NCBI GenBank assembly: GCA_024449915.1 | Contig: JAMZAV010000053.1 | Coordinates: 682,001-746,000, forward strand | Source: Sweltsa coloradensis | Taxonomy: Eukaryota; Arthropoda; Insecta; Plecoptera; Chloroperlidae | Reading direction: 5' to 3' | Length of the DNA: 64,000 bases | Part shown: positions 1-12,375 of the stretch, piece by piece | Layout of the letters: the number at the start of each line of letters is the position of its first letter | How positions within the stretch are numbered: position 1 is the stretch's first letter | Made by a program: the position numbers and the translations under genes | Notes under the pieces: generated by a model | The model's input: the letters and a program-made list of their open reading frames with translations, nothing else | What the model was told of the DNA's origin: nothing | Database searches by the model: none

Positions 1-2395
1 CCTCGATGTAGTGTTTAGCATTCATTCGTTCATACTAAGTCCATAGTATTATTTCAGTCTTTCAATACTTTCTTTACTATAAGTGTATTTAAAGCAAGGC
101 ATAGTCTTTACCATTTATCATCTCTTTATGTTTTTCAATTGATTTTGCCAAGTACCCACAAGCATTTGTATCCGATATGATTTGATCAATGATATGTATT
201 TATTTATTTTGCAATCGCACATTACATGGAAATTGCAACAGGTACAATATATATTCTAGTTAGCGGACCTCAAAAACAAAGTTTGAACGAAATCAGTTCC
301 TAGAGTAAACCATTACTTTACTATTGCTATTTCCTTCAACTTTAGTCACTATAAAAGGAAAACCTAAAGAGTAAAATGAAAAAAGTAAAAAGTATATTAC
401 TATAGACCTATATTATTAATGTATAACAATCTCATTTGATCTATAATATTTATTTTAATAAGAAATTATTGCTATGAACTATAAAAATTAAAAACAAAAA
501 CAGCTGTTTGATAATGATCCATTACCTTTGAGAATACATTATTATAATTAAAGCATTATACACACACATAACTTTTTCTTAAAATAAAATAAAATTATAC
601 TAACACACACAATTAATAGAATACTGGGAAAAGTCATAAAAAAATGTAGAATTAAGCACGATGGCTATAGTACAACTTTATTTTTTAAAAAAAGCTCTGC
701 CAGACACAGAATAACAAAAATAAATTAATTTACATGAATACAAATTACATTTAGCAATAAGTAAAATTAGTTACATAGTATGAAAAAATGAAATGAAGTG
801 AAAAATGAAGTGTGAAATGTGATTTGTGAACCCAATTATTATATATATTATGCACACAATATCTTGTTCCTTTATTATTGAATGCAATAATTGCAATCAC
901 AAGAATGAACAGCATGAATTTTATTATTGTGTTATATCTATTAATATTCAAATTCTAACAAAGAGCATTTGAACATGTTACGCTACAACATGAATAGGGA
1001 GTGACAGTAAGAGAATCTGCTCCACATATTGTACGCGTGTACCAGTCACTTTTGGTTGAGATTCATATGCCAATGTTTTATAAGAGTGCACAGTTATTTG
1101 TTTTTTGAAACGAGATGAAATCGATTTACCTCTATCGAATCAAATAATCGATATCGAAACGACAATGGATATCAGAAAACGTCAAAGGTAATTTTTACAA
1201 CAACAAACCAAAAAACAACATTTATTTACATTATTACCATTTTTGCATTATTTTAAATGTGCAGAAAGCATATACGTATGCTAAAACAATATAACAGTTC
1301 ATATAGGTTGATTATAGACAACGCACTCTACGCATGTATTTAGAGTGAATTGACAATGATTGCACTCAATTGGCATTTAGTTTTTTAATGGTAATCTGCA
1401 AAGTGCACAAGCTTTCACTTTCTTATAAAACGCCGCTTACGCAAATTCCCTCTTTACATGATACTCTTCGAGAAGTTCTGTTTAATTGTTTTTGGCCATA
1501 ATTCACTCTCTCCTTGTATTTGGGTCCAGACAGTCAACGTTTTCGTCACAATGGGCTGATCTTTGACATCTTAAATAATAATACTGTCGAAAGTTGCTAT
1601 TATAACATTTCCACGTACAAAAAATAATTATAGTCTGGTTCTTATTTAAAATGTTACTATTGTTGTTGTGATTTCTGCGTTTATTTTTTAATTTCGAAGT
1701 TGTGACACGAATGAGGAATGTTTTCATGTTTTCAAGGATATTTAAAGTGAATGGTTATTTATTTATAAGCACTCATTCTGAGTCCATGTCACAGACTTGT
1801 ATTAATAATTATATTGATGTACTATATATCAAATTAAAATTTTGCACAACATGTGACGTAAAGCAACTCTTTAAACAATGTCTTAGTTCTCGTTATTCTT
1901 ACTTAATTGATACAGAAATATATTTAAATTAACTAAAGACCTTTGCATTTCTATTTCTAATTACTTTTGACTATAATAATTACACAGCATATTTTTACAA
2001 ATTACTTTGTGTATGACGTTAAAATCCATGAATATAGATTTATTACCACCATATAGACTTTAAAAAAAAAGAACATACATTTTTTAATTTTTCTTCTTAA
2101 ACCTTAATTGTCTTTGAGTATAAAAAAATAAACAAAAATTGATGCTTATTTTGTATTACCCTTTAAAACAAATATATATTTATACCATTTACCCCATTTT
2201 TTAATCCCATTCTGTCACAAATTTATTACTAGGAGAAAAGCAAATTATTTGTTTTGGTTAGGTTGCAACTCCGTAACCAAACATTCAACGATATTATGGA
2301 AACTAAAACATAGTTAAAAGTGTTGCTGTGCACAATCATAATGACTTATTTCTCAATTTCATTAGTCGGGAAACACTCCCGTAGGTGTTTAGAAA
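1..2395. other. AT-rich non-coding stretch
   Basis: No gene is supported here. The sequence is AT-rich with short open frames in several registers and no coding bias or splice-consistent exon that I can see. ATCGAT-rich clusters occur near 1118-1165, the kind of sequence seen inside hAT-type MITEs, but I could not find paired ends. Confidence 0.6.
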
Positions 2396-2509
2396 CAATC
2401 CAGAAAGTACAAAATCCTAGAGGTATCGAACCCCGGTCTCCTAAAGCACCCGACCGGCAATTGGAAGACCGGAGTTCGATACCCCTAGAATTTTGTACTT
2501 TCTGGATTG
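2396..2509. repeat. Foldback with tRNA-like B-box in each arm
   Basis: An inverted repeat has a left arm at about 2396-2440, a right arm at about 2466-2509 and a loop of about 25 nt. Each arm runs from CAATCCAGAAAGTACAAAAT into a tRNA-like B-box (GTTCGATACC in the right arm, its complement in the left). The arms differ at only a few positions. It looks like two head-to-head copies of the 3' half of a tRNA-like SINE head. The short open frames on both strands here are by-products of the palindrome. Confidence 0.75.
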
Positions 2510-3370
2510 ATATCCATGATAACTTATTCAAAATTAAACTTTAGCAACAAAATTTAAAAATGCTGTTGCAATTTTGATTTTTTCTTCCAATTACTACAAT
2601 TTCTATGATTATATCGATACCGATGTCGATTTTTCCATGCTTCATTTGGTATTCCAAACTGATTATTAATTATAACTGATTTAAATAATTAATTGTGTAT
2701 TATTTTATTAATGTTAAGGATGTGACAGGATCACTGCAGTGGATGGGCCACAGATGCCTGCTTTCCTGTCTCAGTCTATAATTTTTTGCCAGGTGTACAG
2801 AGAACAATAATAAATCAATAAAATGTTCTTCTCATCTCTAATAATTTAAAACCCTGGTTATAGTTTTATTAACCATGAGTCTGCGCTTTCATCACCAGGG
2901 CCACGGCTAAGATGATAACATTATTACTGTTTATAATTTAATTATAGGAATTATTCTAACAAAGGATTTCCAGAAGATATTAAATACAATTATTAATCGC
3001 AGTTACTTAGCAGAACAAGAAAGCACTGCATAATAAAACTCTGACAAGTTCTTTCACAATATTCCTGAATACCACAGAACGCGCGTGATAACAATATAGA
3101 TTGACTTATGACTTACAAAATATTAAAACTGTGTTAAAATTAATATTTATCATTCATTCTTTGTGGAAACCGGGTCAGGGACAATTTGCCCCTTTGAGAT
3201 GGTTATAGGGAATGTGGGTTAAGAAAAGTTAGAATGAATTGGCTAGCATATAAAAAAGTCAAGACGAATTCCACTGTCCAGATTGAGTCATTTCTATGAC
3301 TGAGAATCATCTTATGATCAACCTTATGACAAAATTTAGTTTCCTTGTGATTGATTGATTGAGTTGTATT
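2510..3370. other. Non-coding stretch, nothing recognised
   Basis: No exon, RNA gene or paired repeat end was recognised. A short complementary pair (CCCTGGT near 2852 and ACCAGGG near 2894) could form a weak hairpin, but nothing else supports a function. Confidence 0.5.
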
Positions 3371-3700
3371 GCTTAACGTCTAATGTTAATACACTAAGGC
3401 TATTCGAGACGATGACTGGTGATAGATGAGAATGAAGGAAGAATAGAAGGGAGGAGGGAAACCCGGTACCGGCACGTACCCTACTCCTTTCGAAAAGTAC
3501 CAACGGGACCACTGGCTTTACGTCCCGTCCGACATTACAGTCATATAGGTTCCTCCACTAACCCGGACTGCCGAGCAGACGTCGAGGAGAACGAAGCCGT
3601 TACACTAGCTCTCGAACCCTCCATCTGCTCTAACCAGCGGTATGCGTGTGATTCAACTTCCTTGTTAATTGGTAATTTAACATTGCAATATTAATAATGC
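3371..3700 (-). mobile_element. SINE-related repeat, tail shared with 30171-30330
   Basis: The first 60 bases (TTGCTTAACGTCTAATG through GGTGATAGATGA) match the tail of the tRNA-derived SINE at 30171-30330, with the same order and orientation. The stretch that follows is locally GC-richer and has no clear B-box, so this is a diverged or chimeric copy. The open frame at 3419-3694 lies wholly inside the repeat and is not taken as a gene. Confidence 0.55.
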
Positions 3701-4083
3701 ATTTTTTTTTTTTAAATGAATGCTTTGTTCAAGCTAATTTCATGCATAATTGCCTCCCAGCTTCCACAATGCGTGTACATATTCTGAAGACGACTAGCAA
3801 TATGTATCCCATGTTATTTCATACGTGTAGATATTGTGCAAAACATGCAGAAATGATATTGTTTGATGTTTACTGCACATTTTAATTGAATTATATAACC
3901 GAGTTATTGCAAGGAGCTTTCTATGATGCTTAATCCATCGCGTGTTATCTCCCATCAAATAAAACATTACCTATAATTTAATTTTACTGTCATAACTATA
4001 ATAACATTCAACTTGTTCGTATATTCTTGAAGAGATGATGATGATTATTTGATAGTATTCTTGTTGTGCGTTACGTGTTTTAA

Positions 4084-4332
4084 CCCTTATAGGGCAAAAT
4101 ACTAGGACCCAAAATTTTGCTTTCTACCTTAACAATTTGAAAGTTGTGATTTTGTAATGAATTTTAGATTTTTTAAAGCTATTTTCCTTTAAATTTAGGA
4201 AAAAATATGCTGATTTTGAATTCCAAATTCAAAGACTAAGTAAGTTCAAAAATTAATTCAAATCATCACAAATTTCAAATTGTTAAAGTAGAATGCAAAA
4301 TTTTGGATCCCAGTATGTTGCCCTATAGAGGG
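4084..4332. mobile_element. piggyBac-like MITE with TTAA target duplication
   Basis: A 249-bp element is flanked by TTAA on both sides (4080-4083 and 4333-4336). Its ends are near-perfect inverted repeats: CCCTTATAGGGCAAAATAC on the left against CCCTCTATAGGGCAACATAC as the complement of the right end. The complementarity continues for about 75 bp per arm, including AAAATTTTG and TTAACAATTTGAAA. CCCT ends with a TTAA duplication are what piggyBac-superfamily non-autonomous elements leave. There is no coding capacity. Confidence 0.85.
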
Positions 4333-4400
4333 TTAAGTCTTGGTGCATGTTGGATAGTAATCCGGACCTTATAAGACAGTAATATATAACTCTCGTAAAT

Positions 4401-4910
4401 GTGGCACGAGCGTAACGCGTGGGACTCTCATTCGGGAGGTCCCACCCTCGACCCCAGCCACCGGCAATCCTGACTGAAAGATTTCCCTAAGGTCTCTTAG
4501 GTCGTTAAAATTAATTTAATGTTTAGTTTTCTATTATATGGCTTAATTAACTTTTTTTCATCCCTTCCTCTAGGTTTTGTTGATGTATTTGTATTTCACA
4601 TTTAGCGTTTTGCGTTTGTGTATTTGTATTTGTTATTTTTGCTGGAACTTCTATGTAGAGGTATTATTTCTATATGAAAACTACGTACACCATCGACCAT
4701 AACTAAATCAAGAGGTCTGGTTGTACCTATCTGTACAACACACATACCTTGATTTACTTTTGGTTGAGGGTGTACATATCAATGGACTGAAATAATTCAG
4801 CAAGCGCTTAAGTCTTCATAAACAGCCCTCGAACATTCCCTTGGCAATCCTAACTCCCAAAGAGGGGCATGCATAACACCATGGGAAGGTTTCCAATAGA
4901 GGGAAATTTA
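4401..4910 (+). mobile_element. tRNA-derived SINE (family A), interrupted copy
   Basis: The head at 4401-4500 contains GACTCTCATTCGGGAGGTCC and CAATCCTGACTGAAAG, as in the best copy at 44824. The tail at 4801-4910 contains AACAGCCCTCGAACATTCCC, AGAGGGGCAT and GGGAAGGTTTCC. About 300 bp of unrelated AT-rich sequence separates the halves, so the copy was split by a later insertion or is two fragments. The B-box has decayed. Confidence 0.75.
4685..4776. repeat. Imperfect 92-bp hairpin inside the split SINE
   Basis: GTACACC at 4685 pairs with GGTGTAC at 4769-4775, and pairing continues inward through AAATCAAG/CTTGATTT and TTGTAC/GTACAA to a loop of a few bases near 4730. It lies within the segment that interrupts the SINE, so it may be part of the inserting element. 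No target duplication was identified. Confidence 0.6.
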
Positions 4911-5602
4911 ATTTTAAAACCTGCTACCAAGGTAGCTAGGATGTAAGGTTGTCCTCAGTCTGTCGCCTATCGAGTGTTTAGACCTTGGCCGTGGTTTCAT
5001 TTCCTTCCATTGAGATTTCTCAGGTGGCGTAACGCTATGCACTTAGCGCATTTCCGGGCGCACTTGGGTGCAATGATCATCACACTGAAAGAGACTAAAT
5101 GCAGGTATTACAATAAACAATCATGAAACATTTTGTAACAAATTATGGTAATTTGTAAATTGTAATACCAAAATAACGATATTTCCTCTTCTTAAAGACG
5201 TATTTAACTGCTAAACTCAAAAAATATATTTCATTCAGGCTATCTAGTAATGAATTTAGCAATTAACAGAAAAATTATTGAGGCCACCATGACTTCTCAA
5301 AAAATTGTCAAACATGACATTTTTCGTGCTAGGTCCCATTGGCAAAAATCTTCCATAAGAAATATCATGGGGACGATCTTTATGCCCCGTGACCTTGGAG
5401 GATTTCGATCCAAAAAAATATTGGCCATTATTGACGAACTCTGCAGCCTTTTCTGTAAATCCTCTTTATTTTATTTTGTAATTTGGACAAGTAGTTCGGT
5501 CAAAATATGCTGATTACCAAGATGGGGTATGATTTTGGAATGCATATTTTTGCGTGTTTAAGGGTATATTTGGGCACAGTTTCAAGACACGATGTAAAAA
5601 AT
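4911..5602. other. Non-coding stretch, nothing recognised
   Basis: No gene is supported. The 87-codon frame at 5250-5513 has no splice context or recognisable motif. Confidence 0.5.
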
Positions 5603-5838
5603 TGTCATTTTAGATTGGTACTATGCTCTAGTATCTATGTGGACCAAAAAAGAAGCAGGTTAAAGCCGATTTAAGAAATTTCTCAAAACACCAATTTTCG
5701 CAAATTTCGGGATCAAATTTTTTTTAATTCGTGTTGAATCACAGTTACAAGCTATAATTTTTTAAACTGTCATTTTAGTGTAGTATTGTGCTATAGATCA
5801 TATTGTGGTTAAAAAGAATTTTTTGAGTTAATAGCCCC
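5603..5838 (+). repeat. Dispersed repeat, two diverged internal units
   Basis: Two related units occur, at about 5603-5655 and 5765-5838, each with TGTCATTTTAG followed by a CTATGCTCTA or GTGCTATAGAT variant. The second unit and its following TTTTTTGAGTTAATAGCCC match the opposite strand of 54791-54854. This is a middle-repetitive family of unknown class. A reverse-oriented tRNA-like B-box (GGTATCGAACTGACG near 5915) lies just downstream. Confidence 0.55.
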
Positions 5839-6143
5839 TTTAACGTGCCCTGGGAAACAGACCTATTTTATGAGAGAACACCTTAGGATACAATCAATTA
5901 AGATGACGGTAAGCAGGTATCGAACTGACGACCTTACGAATAAGATTTCCACTTATTCCCGCAGCCTTTATATCGCCGATTCCATTGCTCTACGACCATT
6001 ACTCGCATCACCAGACATTTTCTACCCGTCAGTACCCGTGAAATTTAATAATATCACATATTTAAAGCAATTTCTAAATTTGTATATTAAATTGTAATTT
6101 AATGCAATGATGCATACTTCATACTTCCTTACGGTGCAGTACC

Positions 6144-6584
6144 TTGGACAGTTGGATCAAAGGAAGAGAGCCAGTAAGTATCAAGGGAGTTACAAAACTG
6201 TACAGGATTAGAAGCGACGTAATAAGAAAGGAATTAGGTCTGGAGAAATTGAGGTTTAAATTAGGAAGGGAACGTTTAAGATGGTTTGGTCATAGGAAGA
6301 GGATGGAAATGGATAGGACCCCTAGCCGAGACTTCGAAGCAGAGGAGGAAGGTAAAAGAAAAGTAGGAAGACCGAGAGAAAGATGGGGAAGATTGATCGA
6401 AGGAGACGTTGAAGAGAGAGGTGAATCGTGGAACCAGGTGACGGAATTGAAGCTGTGGGAGGACAGGAAAGAGTGGAGAAAATTGGTGCAGAAGCAGATG
6501 CAGGATGAAGATGACGATGAAGATGATGAAGATGAAGAAACGCTGAGCCCAGCAATCTCGGCAAAAAATAGTATCGTGCCCTAG
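6144..6584 (+). pseudogene. Non-LTR retrotransposon (LINE) reverse transcriptase, C-terminal remnant
   Basis: The 146-codon open frame resembles the C-terminal end of LINE ORF2 proteins. Residues about 20-55 (KLYRIRSDVIRKELGLEKLR) lead into RLRWFGHRKRM, the widespread (K/R)LRWFGH motif downstream of the reverse transcriptase domain. This is followed by KVGRPRERW and a W-rich DRKEWRKL segment, in the usual order. No catalytic FADD motif or endonuclease domain is present, so it is 5'-truncated, as LINE insertions usually are. The frame ends in an Asp/Glu-rich run from a GATGAA-type repeat and a TAG stop at 6582. The ATG is probably not a biological start. The clade (Jockey, RTE, CR1 or similar) cannot be decided from this much. 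It is a dead copy with no role for the host. Confidence 0.8.
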
Positions 6585-6632
6585 ATATCGGTGTGAAGAA
6601 CACCACTCAACCTGACATTGTTGGAAATGAGT
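6576..6632 (+). repeat. 3' end of the LINE remnant, shared with 10099-10152
   Basis: CCTAGATATCGGTGTGAAGA through CATTGTTGGAAATGAG directly follows the LINE reading frame. It recurs in reverse complement at 10099-10152 with a few mismatches. This fits the 3' UTR of the element, or a tail shared with a SINE it mobilises. Confidence 0.7.
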
Positions 6633-8736
<2,104 letters not shown>

Positions 8737-9699
8737 AATACAACATTACAGCAAAATTATTCAACAAGAATCATCACTAACGAATTGGAATGTGCCTTTT
8801 AGTGATTTTTAATTTTTTGTAGAGAGCAAAACCAATATTTTTTAAATGCATAATTAATTATATTATTATATAGTTATCGTTCTGTTATGCAATGGGATGT
8901 AGTAATCTATGAGATAAAATTAATGCAAAAATGTGTCGGAGTGAAATGACCTTGGTGTGTTTAATGTATGACCTTGTAATGAATCAGCGCATGTGTTGTC
9001 ACTAGCTTTACGAGGTGCATAACAATAATTTCATAAAAAACACAATGCTACCACTAGTTCCACGCCGGCACAGTAGTTGTGTATCTCAATTTTTAATTAT
9101 ATTAATTGAACCATTTACAAGTTTAAATTATCCGTTTACTGTTCGTTGTCAGATTTAGCCGCAACATTAACATCATCATTGCCAACAACAACAGGAGCAG
9201 GGTTTTGTAATTAGCTTTGGCTTCCGCTGTTGACTCTAAAGGTATAATGCCTTGCAATGAATGAGTTTAGCTGTTTTAGTTTACTAGATGTCGCAGTTTT
9301 CACTGTGCATCGGGAATCCCCAATGAACTGGGCTCTCAAGGTCATGTTCAGACGTTGGGCGAACGCTTTGCCTTGACATTATTCTCAACTATCTGAATGC
9401 ACCAAAAACCTAGTTTTGACCTGAAATAAAAGCAGATCACATTAGTAGATAAGGCCCTACAGCAAGGGAACATGTAATCGTCATTTGTGGTGCCCGGAAA
9501 TTCAATTCATTCCCCCAAGTATGCTCTCTAGTGGTCGGATGGGTAAAAAGCCTAAACAGCGAACACACAAATATTAGCTTGTTTACCTCATAAATAACAT
9601 TGGCACCCTTAATATATTATTAATTTTGTTCTTTATTTCCGTAAATCAAAACACACTAGTCACCTTGAACTGAATAATTTATCAAGTTTGTCTAACTCA
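8737..9699. other. Non-coding stretch, nothing recognised
   Basis: AT-rich sequence with no supported gene, RNA or paired repeat. Confidence 0.5.
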
Positions 9700-9770
9700 T
9701 CTTTTAACGCACAATACTCCTATTCTGGAGGTCGTGGGTTCGATTCCCGTCATCGTCGAAGGTTTGTTAA
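9700..9770 (+). mobile_element. tRNA-like SINE head fragment
   Basis: GGAGGTCGTGGGTTCGATTCCCG contains a near-consensus polymerase III B-box and the T-arm of a tRNA. No matching acceptor stem or A-box is present upstream, so this is a SINE head fragment and not a tRNA gene. Confidence 0.6.
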
Positions 9771-9902
9771 TAGAATTTCCTCAGTTATGAAGCCAATGCT
9801 AATATGTATATCTCTTTTCAAACGTTTCTCACAAACACAAAATTTGTGCAAAACAGCACAATACAATCACAACCATCACCGCGATGGCTGAATGAATGAA
9901 TT

Positions 9903-10005
9903 ACTGAGGCTGAAACAAACTAATCAGCCTCAGTTCTCATGAATATGTTACCCACAGAGGTAATGAAACGTCGAGGTACGTACAATGTTTACTCGCGACG
10001 CGGCG
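9903..10005 (+). repeat. Penelope-like repeat end with hammerhead-like motif
   Basis: A perfect 9-bp hairpin stem (TGAGGCTGA at 9904, TCAGCCTCA at 9923-9931) precedes a segment with the layout of a hammerhead core. That segment is a mutated CTCATGA, the stem GTTACC-loop-GGTAAT, then GAAACGTC (9965-9972). It then runs into TTTACTCGCGACGCGGCGAA, the sequence found at both outer ends of the foldback at 32914-33223. It is therefore another copy of one terminus of that element. Confidence 0.6.
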
Positions 10006-10098
10006 AAATAACCCGAAACTCTTACACCTTTGATTTAATATTAACGGGCCGCGAAAGTTTAAAATGTGAAATAATACAATACTCACAATAATCCCTAC

Positions 10099-10152
10099 TC
10101 ATTTTCAACAATGTCGGATTGAGTGGTGTTTTCACACCGATATCTAGGGCAC
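10099..10152 (-). repeat. Second copy of the LINE 3' end
   Basis: On the minus strand this reads CCTAGATATCGGTGTGAAAA and ends in GAAAATGAG, matching 6576-6632 almost base for base. No reading frame is attached, so it is either a severely 5'-truncated LINE insertion or the tail of a SINE. Confidence 0.7.
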
Positions 10153-10571
10153 AATAATATAATTAAACTATTTCCCAGTTATGAACAACCGTGGTTAGCT
10201 CTCGATAGGTTTTGTCATTTGTTTATAAAAACAAAGAGAAGTTAATTGTGTATTTTGTTCTCACCTTTGGAGCAAAGACATCCTAATAAACATGTAATTA
10301 ATTGAACTTCTCTTTCCTCTCGACTTCGCTAATCACTTGGAAGTGAAACGATCCCACGGTCTAACAGTCTTGATTATTTGACATCGAAGCTGCCTTTTCT
10401 TACCTTACATTGTTGGTCGCCATTGTTTTCATTAACACATCACGACGTAGATGCATCCGTGAGGAGTAGTACATTGTATTTACTCGTTTCTTTAATTCAG
10501 CTGGTCTGCGTGTCGATACTCGTAACCAGTAATCCTGAATATAGGTTTTCCAATGTTTACCTCATTCAATA

Positions 10572-10850
10572 TTTCGTGATATCTCGAGAAGGATACAAAA
10601 TATCTAAAAACTGATTCTAGACCGAATTGTGGTTTTGTTAGAACAATATAATGCAAGAACAAATATTCAAATATAATAATCGGTGCGGTTTGTATTTAAG
10701 ATATGCATTTAATTAATTAAAATTCTATTAAAAACTTAATTACCATCACATTACAATATTTCTTCGTCCAGGCTATAGTTCTCACAAAACCACATATCGG
10801 TCTAGAATCAGTTTTTAGATATTGTGCATCGTTCTCGAGATATCACGAAA
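10572..10850. repeat. Foldback element with ~73-bp arms
   Basis: The left arm at 10572-10644 (TTTCGTGATATCTCGAGAA through GTTAGAAC) is complementary to the right arm at 10778-10850 with few mismatches. The arms share CTAAAAACTGATTCTAGACC and are separated by about 130 bp of AT-rich sequence. This is a MITE-like structure. No target duplication was confidently identified, so the superfamily is open. Confidence 0.8.
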
Positions 10851-10998
10851 AAATGTAATTTTGCGTGGTTCTAATTTTGCGACTATCCCATCAATCAGCT
10901 AGATCCATTGCGATTTAATCCTACAATAAATAAAAATGTGATTTTTTAAAATATCGATAACATTTGTTTAGTAGCAGCTAGCGGGACGACATACACGT

Positions 10999-11070
10999 GG
11001 CTGGTATGGCCTAGTGGTAAGCATTTAGCTTACCGCACAGAGAGTTGGGGTTCGATACCCGATGGTTCGA
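10999..11070 (+). mobile_element. tRNA-derived SINE head with good A- and B-boxes
   Basis: TGGCCTAGTGG fits the polymerase III A-box and GGTTCGATACC fits the B-box, about 30 nt apart. The putative acceptor stem 5' strand (GCTGGTA) has no complement after the T-arm, so this is a SINE head and not a functional tRNA. It is a different family from the copy at 44824. Confidence 0.65.
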
Positions 11071-11224
11071 TCGTGTTTACATTTTTACACCCACATATTA
11101 TTTTTGAGGGGTGTTAAATGGGAAATAAAAATTAGGTGATTTTGTTTTGTCTTGGAAATTTGTTAATGTTTCACGCTAATACGTTTTGAACACGATTCGC
11201 ATTTTAAATGTTCAATTTAAATAA

Positions 11225-11402
11225 CTAGGGAAACGCCAAAGTCGTTGTTAAACGAGTGAGTGAGCCATATGTTGAGTACCCGGTATCATTCCTCATACTG
11301 GGCAAAATCCAGCCTTAGGTATAGGGGAGGAAAGGGGATGTTCCCGGGTACTCAAAACTTGGCTCACTCACTCGTTTAACAACGACTTTGGCGTTTCCCT
11401 AG
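11225..11402. repeat. Foldback element with ~57-bp arms, CTAGGGAAACGCC ends
   Basis: The left arm at 11225-11282 and the right arm at 11346-11402 are reverse complements with very few mismatches. Both ends start CTAGGGAAACGCCAAAGTCG, followed by TTGTTAAACGAGTGAGTGAG. The loop is about 63 bp. The CTAGG..AAACGC end resembles the 3' end of the Helitron-like copies at 32317 and 51199 (CTAGGAAAACGCTAAA), which suggests a foldback derivative of that family. Confidence 0.85.
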
Positions 11403-12180
11403 TTTTTTTTTAAGATGGTAAGCAAATCTATTTACTGTTTGCTCATATTGAGATGGCAGTATTTATTTTTTATAACTCTTGTACTGTCAGGTTACCTGTT
11501 AATGTTAATGTTACTGTAATCTTCGAAATATTGGTTTTAAATCCTGAAATTGTATTGTTCGTGTAAAAAATATTATATCAAAAGAGTGGTCCTACTATTA
11601 ACAATGTGTGGCTAAAATAGATTGATAAAGTATCGCTAAAAGTGCTAAACTACTTTTGAACCAGACCCTCCACCAAGTGAAATGTGCGAATAAATTCTTA
11701 ATTTATATTTAAAATTACAAACAATAATCCCCTATACCTGATAGGGGTAAGATTTTCGACGGAAAATATGATTTTATGTTATATTTTTTATCTCAAGACA
11801 AGCATTTGAGGTAAATAATGAGGGGAAAATAATTAGCAGGAATACATCAAAACATATGGCAAGACAAAGTTTAAGTACTTATAGATCGGAGAAGACAATA
11901 GATGAGTGGAAGGTGATTGGGGAAATAGAGAGATAGCGAGATTAGGTGGTAGGAGATGGTGCTGATATGATGCCGAAGATCAATGGAGGGAAACACCCCT
12001 TTACCCAACTAAATGATGTTGGAACAATATGTTCATTAATTAATTGCATTAAATATTCTTTTTAAATTTGTTATTAAAATTTCGTGTTTTAATACATTGT
12101 GTTGTAATATTAGTATTTCAAATATTAACTTAACTGTAGTTCATTGTTGTGTCTGCATCTATGTAATTAGATTTGCTTAG

Positions 12181-12375
12181 ATGTCATCCTTTGTTAATCA
12201 GTTTTTTAACTGAATACGATAGACGTCAAATAAATAAATAAAATTAATAAATAAAATTAAGTGTGGTGATATTATGTTATATGTATTATTTGTTTTAAAT
12301 AAATAAATAAATAAAATAAAATAAATTGTATTTAGAGTCTACCCACTCAGTTATATAACTGATTTTCAGTGGGGG
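12181..12375. repeat. Two dispersed repeat fragments
   Basis: 12181-12245 on the minus strand (TTATTTGACGTCTAT, then GTTAAAAAACTGATTAACAA and GGATGACAT) matches 54183-54262 and 54465-54545. 12332-12375 (GTCTACCCACTCAGTTATAT, then AACTGATTTTCAGTGGG) recurs at 34700-34738 and 50840-50880. An (AAAT)n run lies between them. Class unknown; both look like retroelement tails. Confidence 0.65.

Noticed and set aside
2320..2544. Mirror-image frames on both strands
   Set aside because: They arise from the palindromic repeat, not from coding sequence.
3419..3694. 91-codon plus-strand frame
   Set aside because: It lies inside a SINE-related repeat, shows no domain and has no splice context.
10999..11070. 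Possible functional tRNA gene
   Set aside because: A- and B-boxes are good but the acceptor stem does not close, so it is kept as a SINE head.
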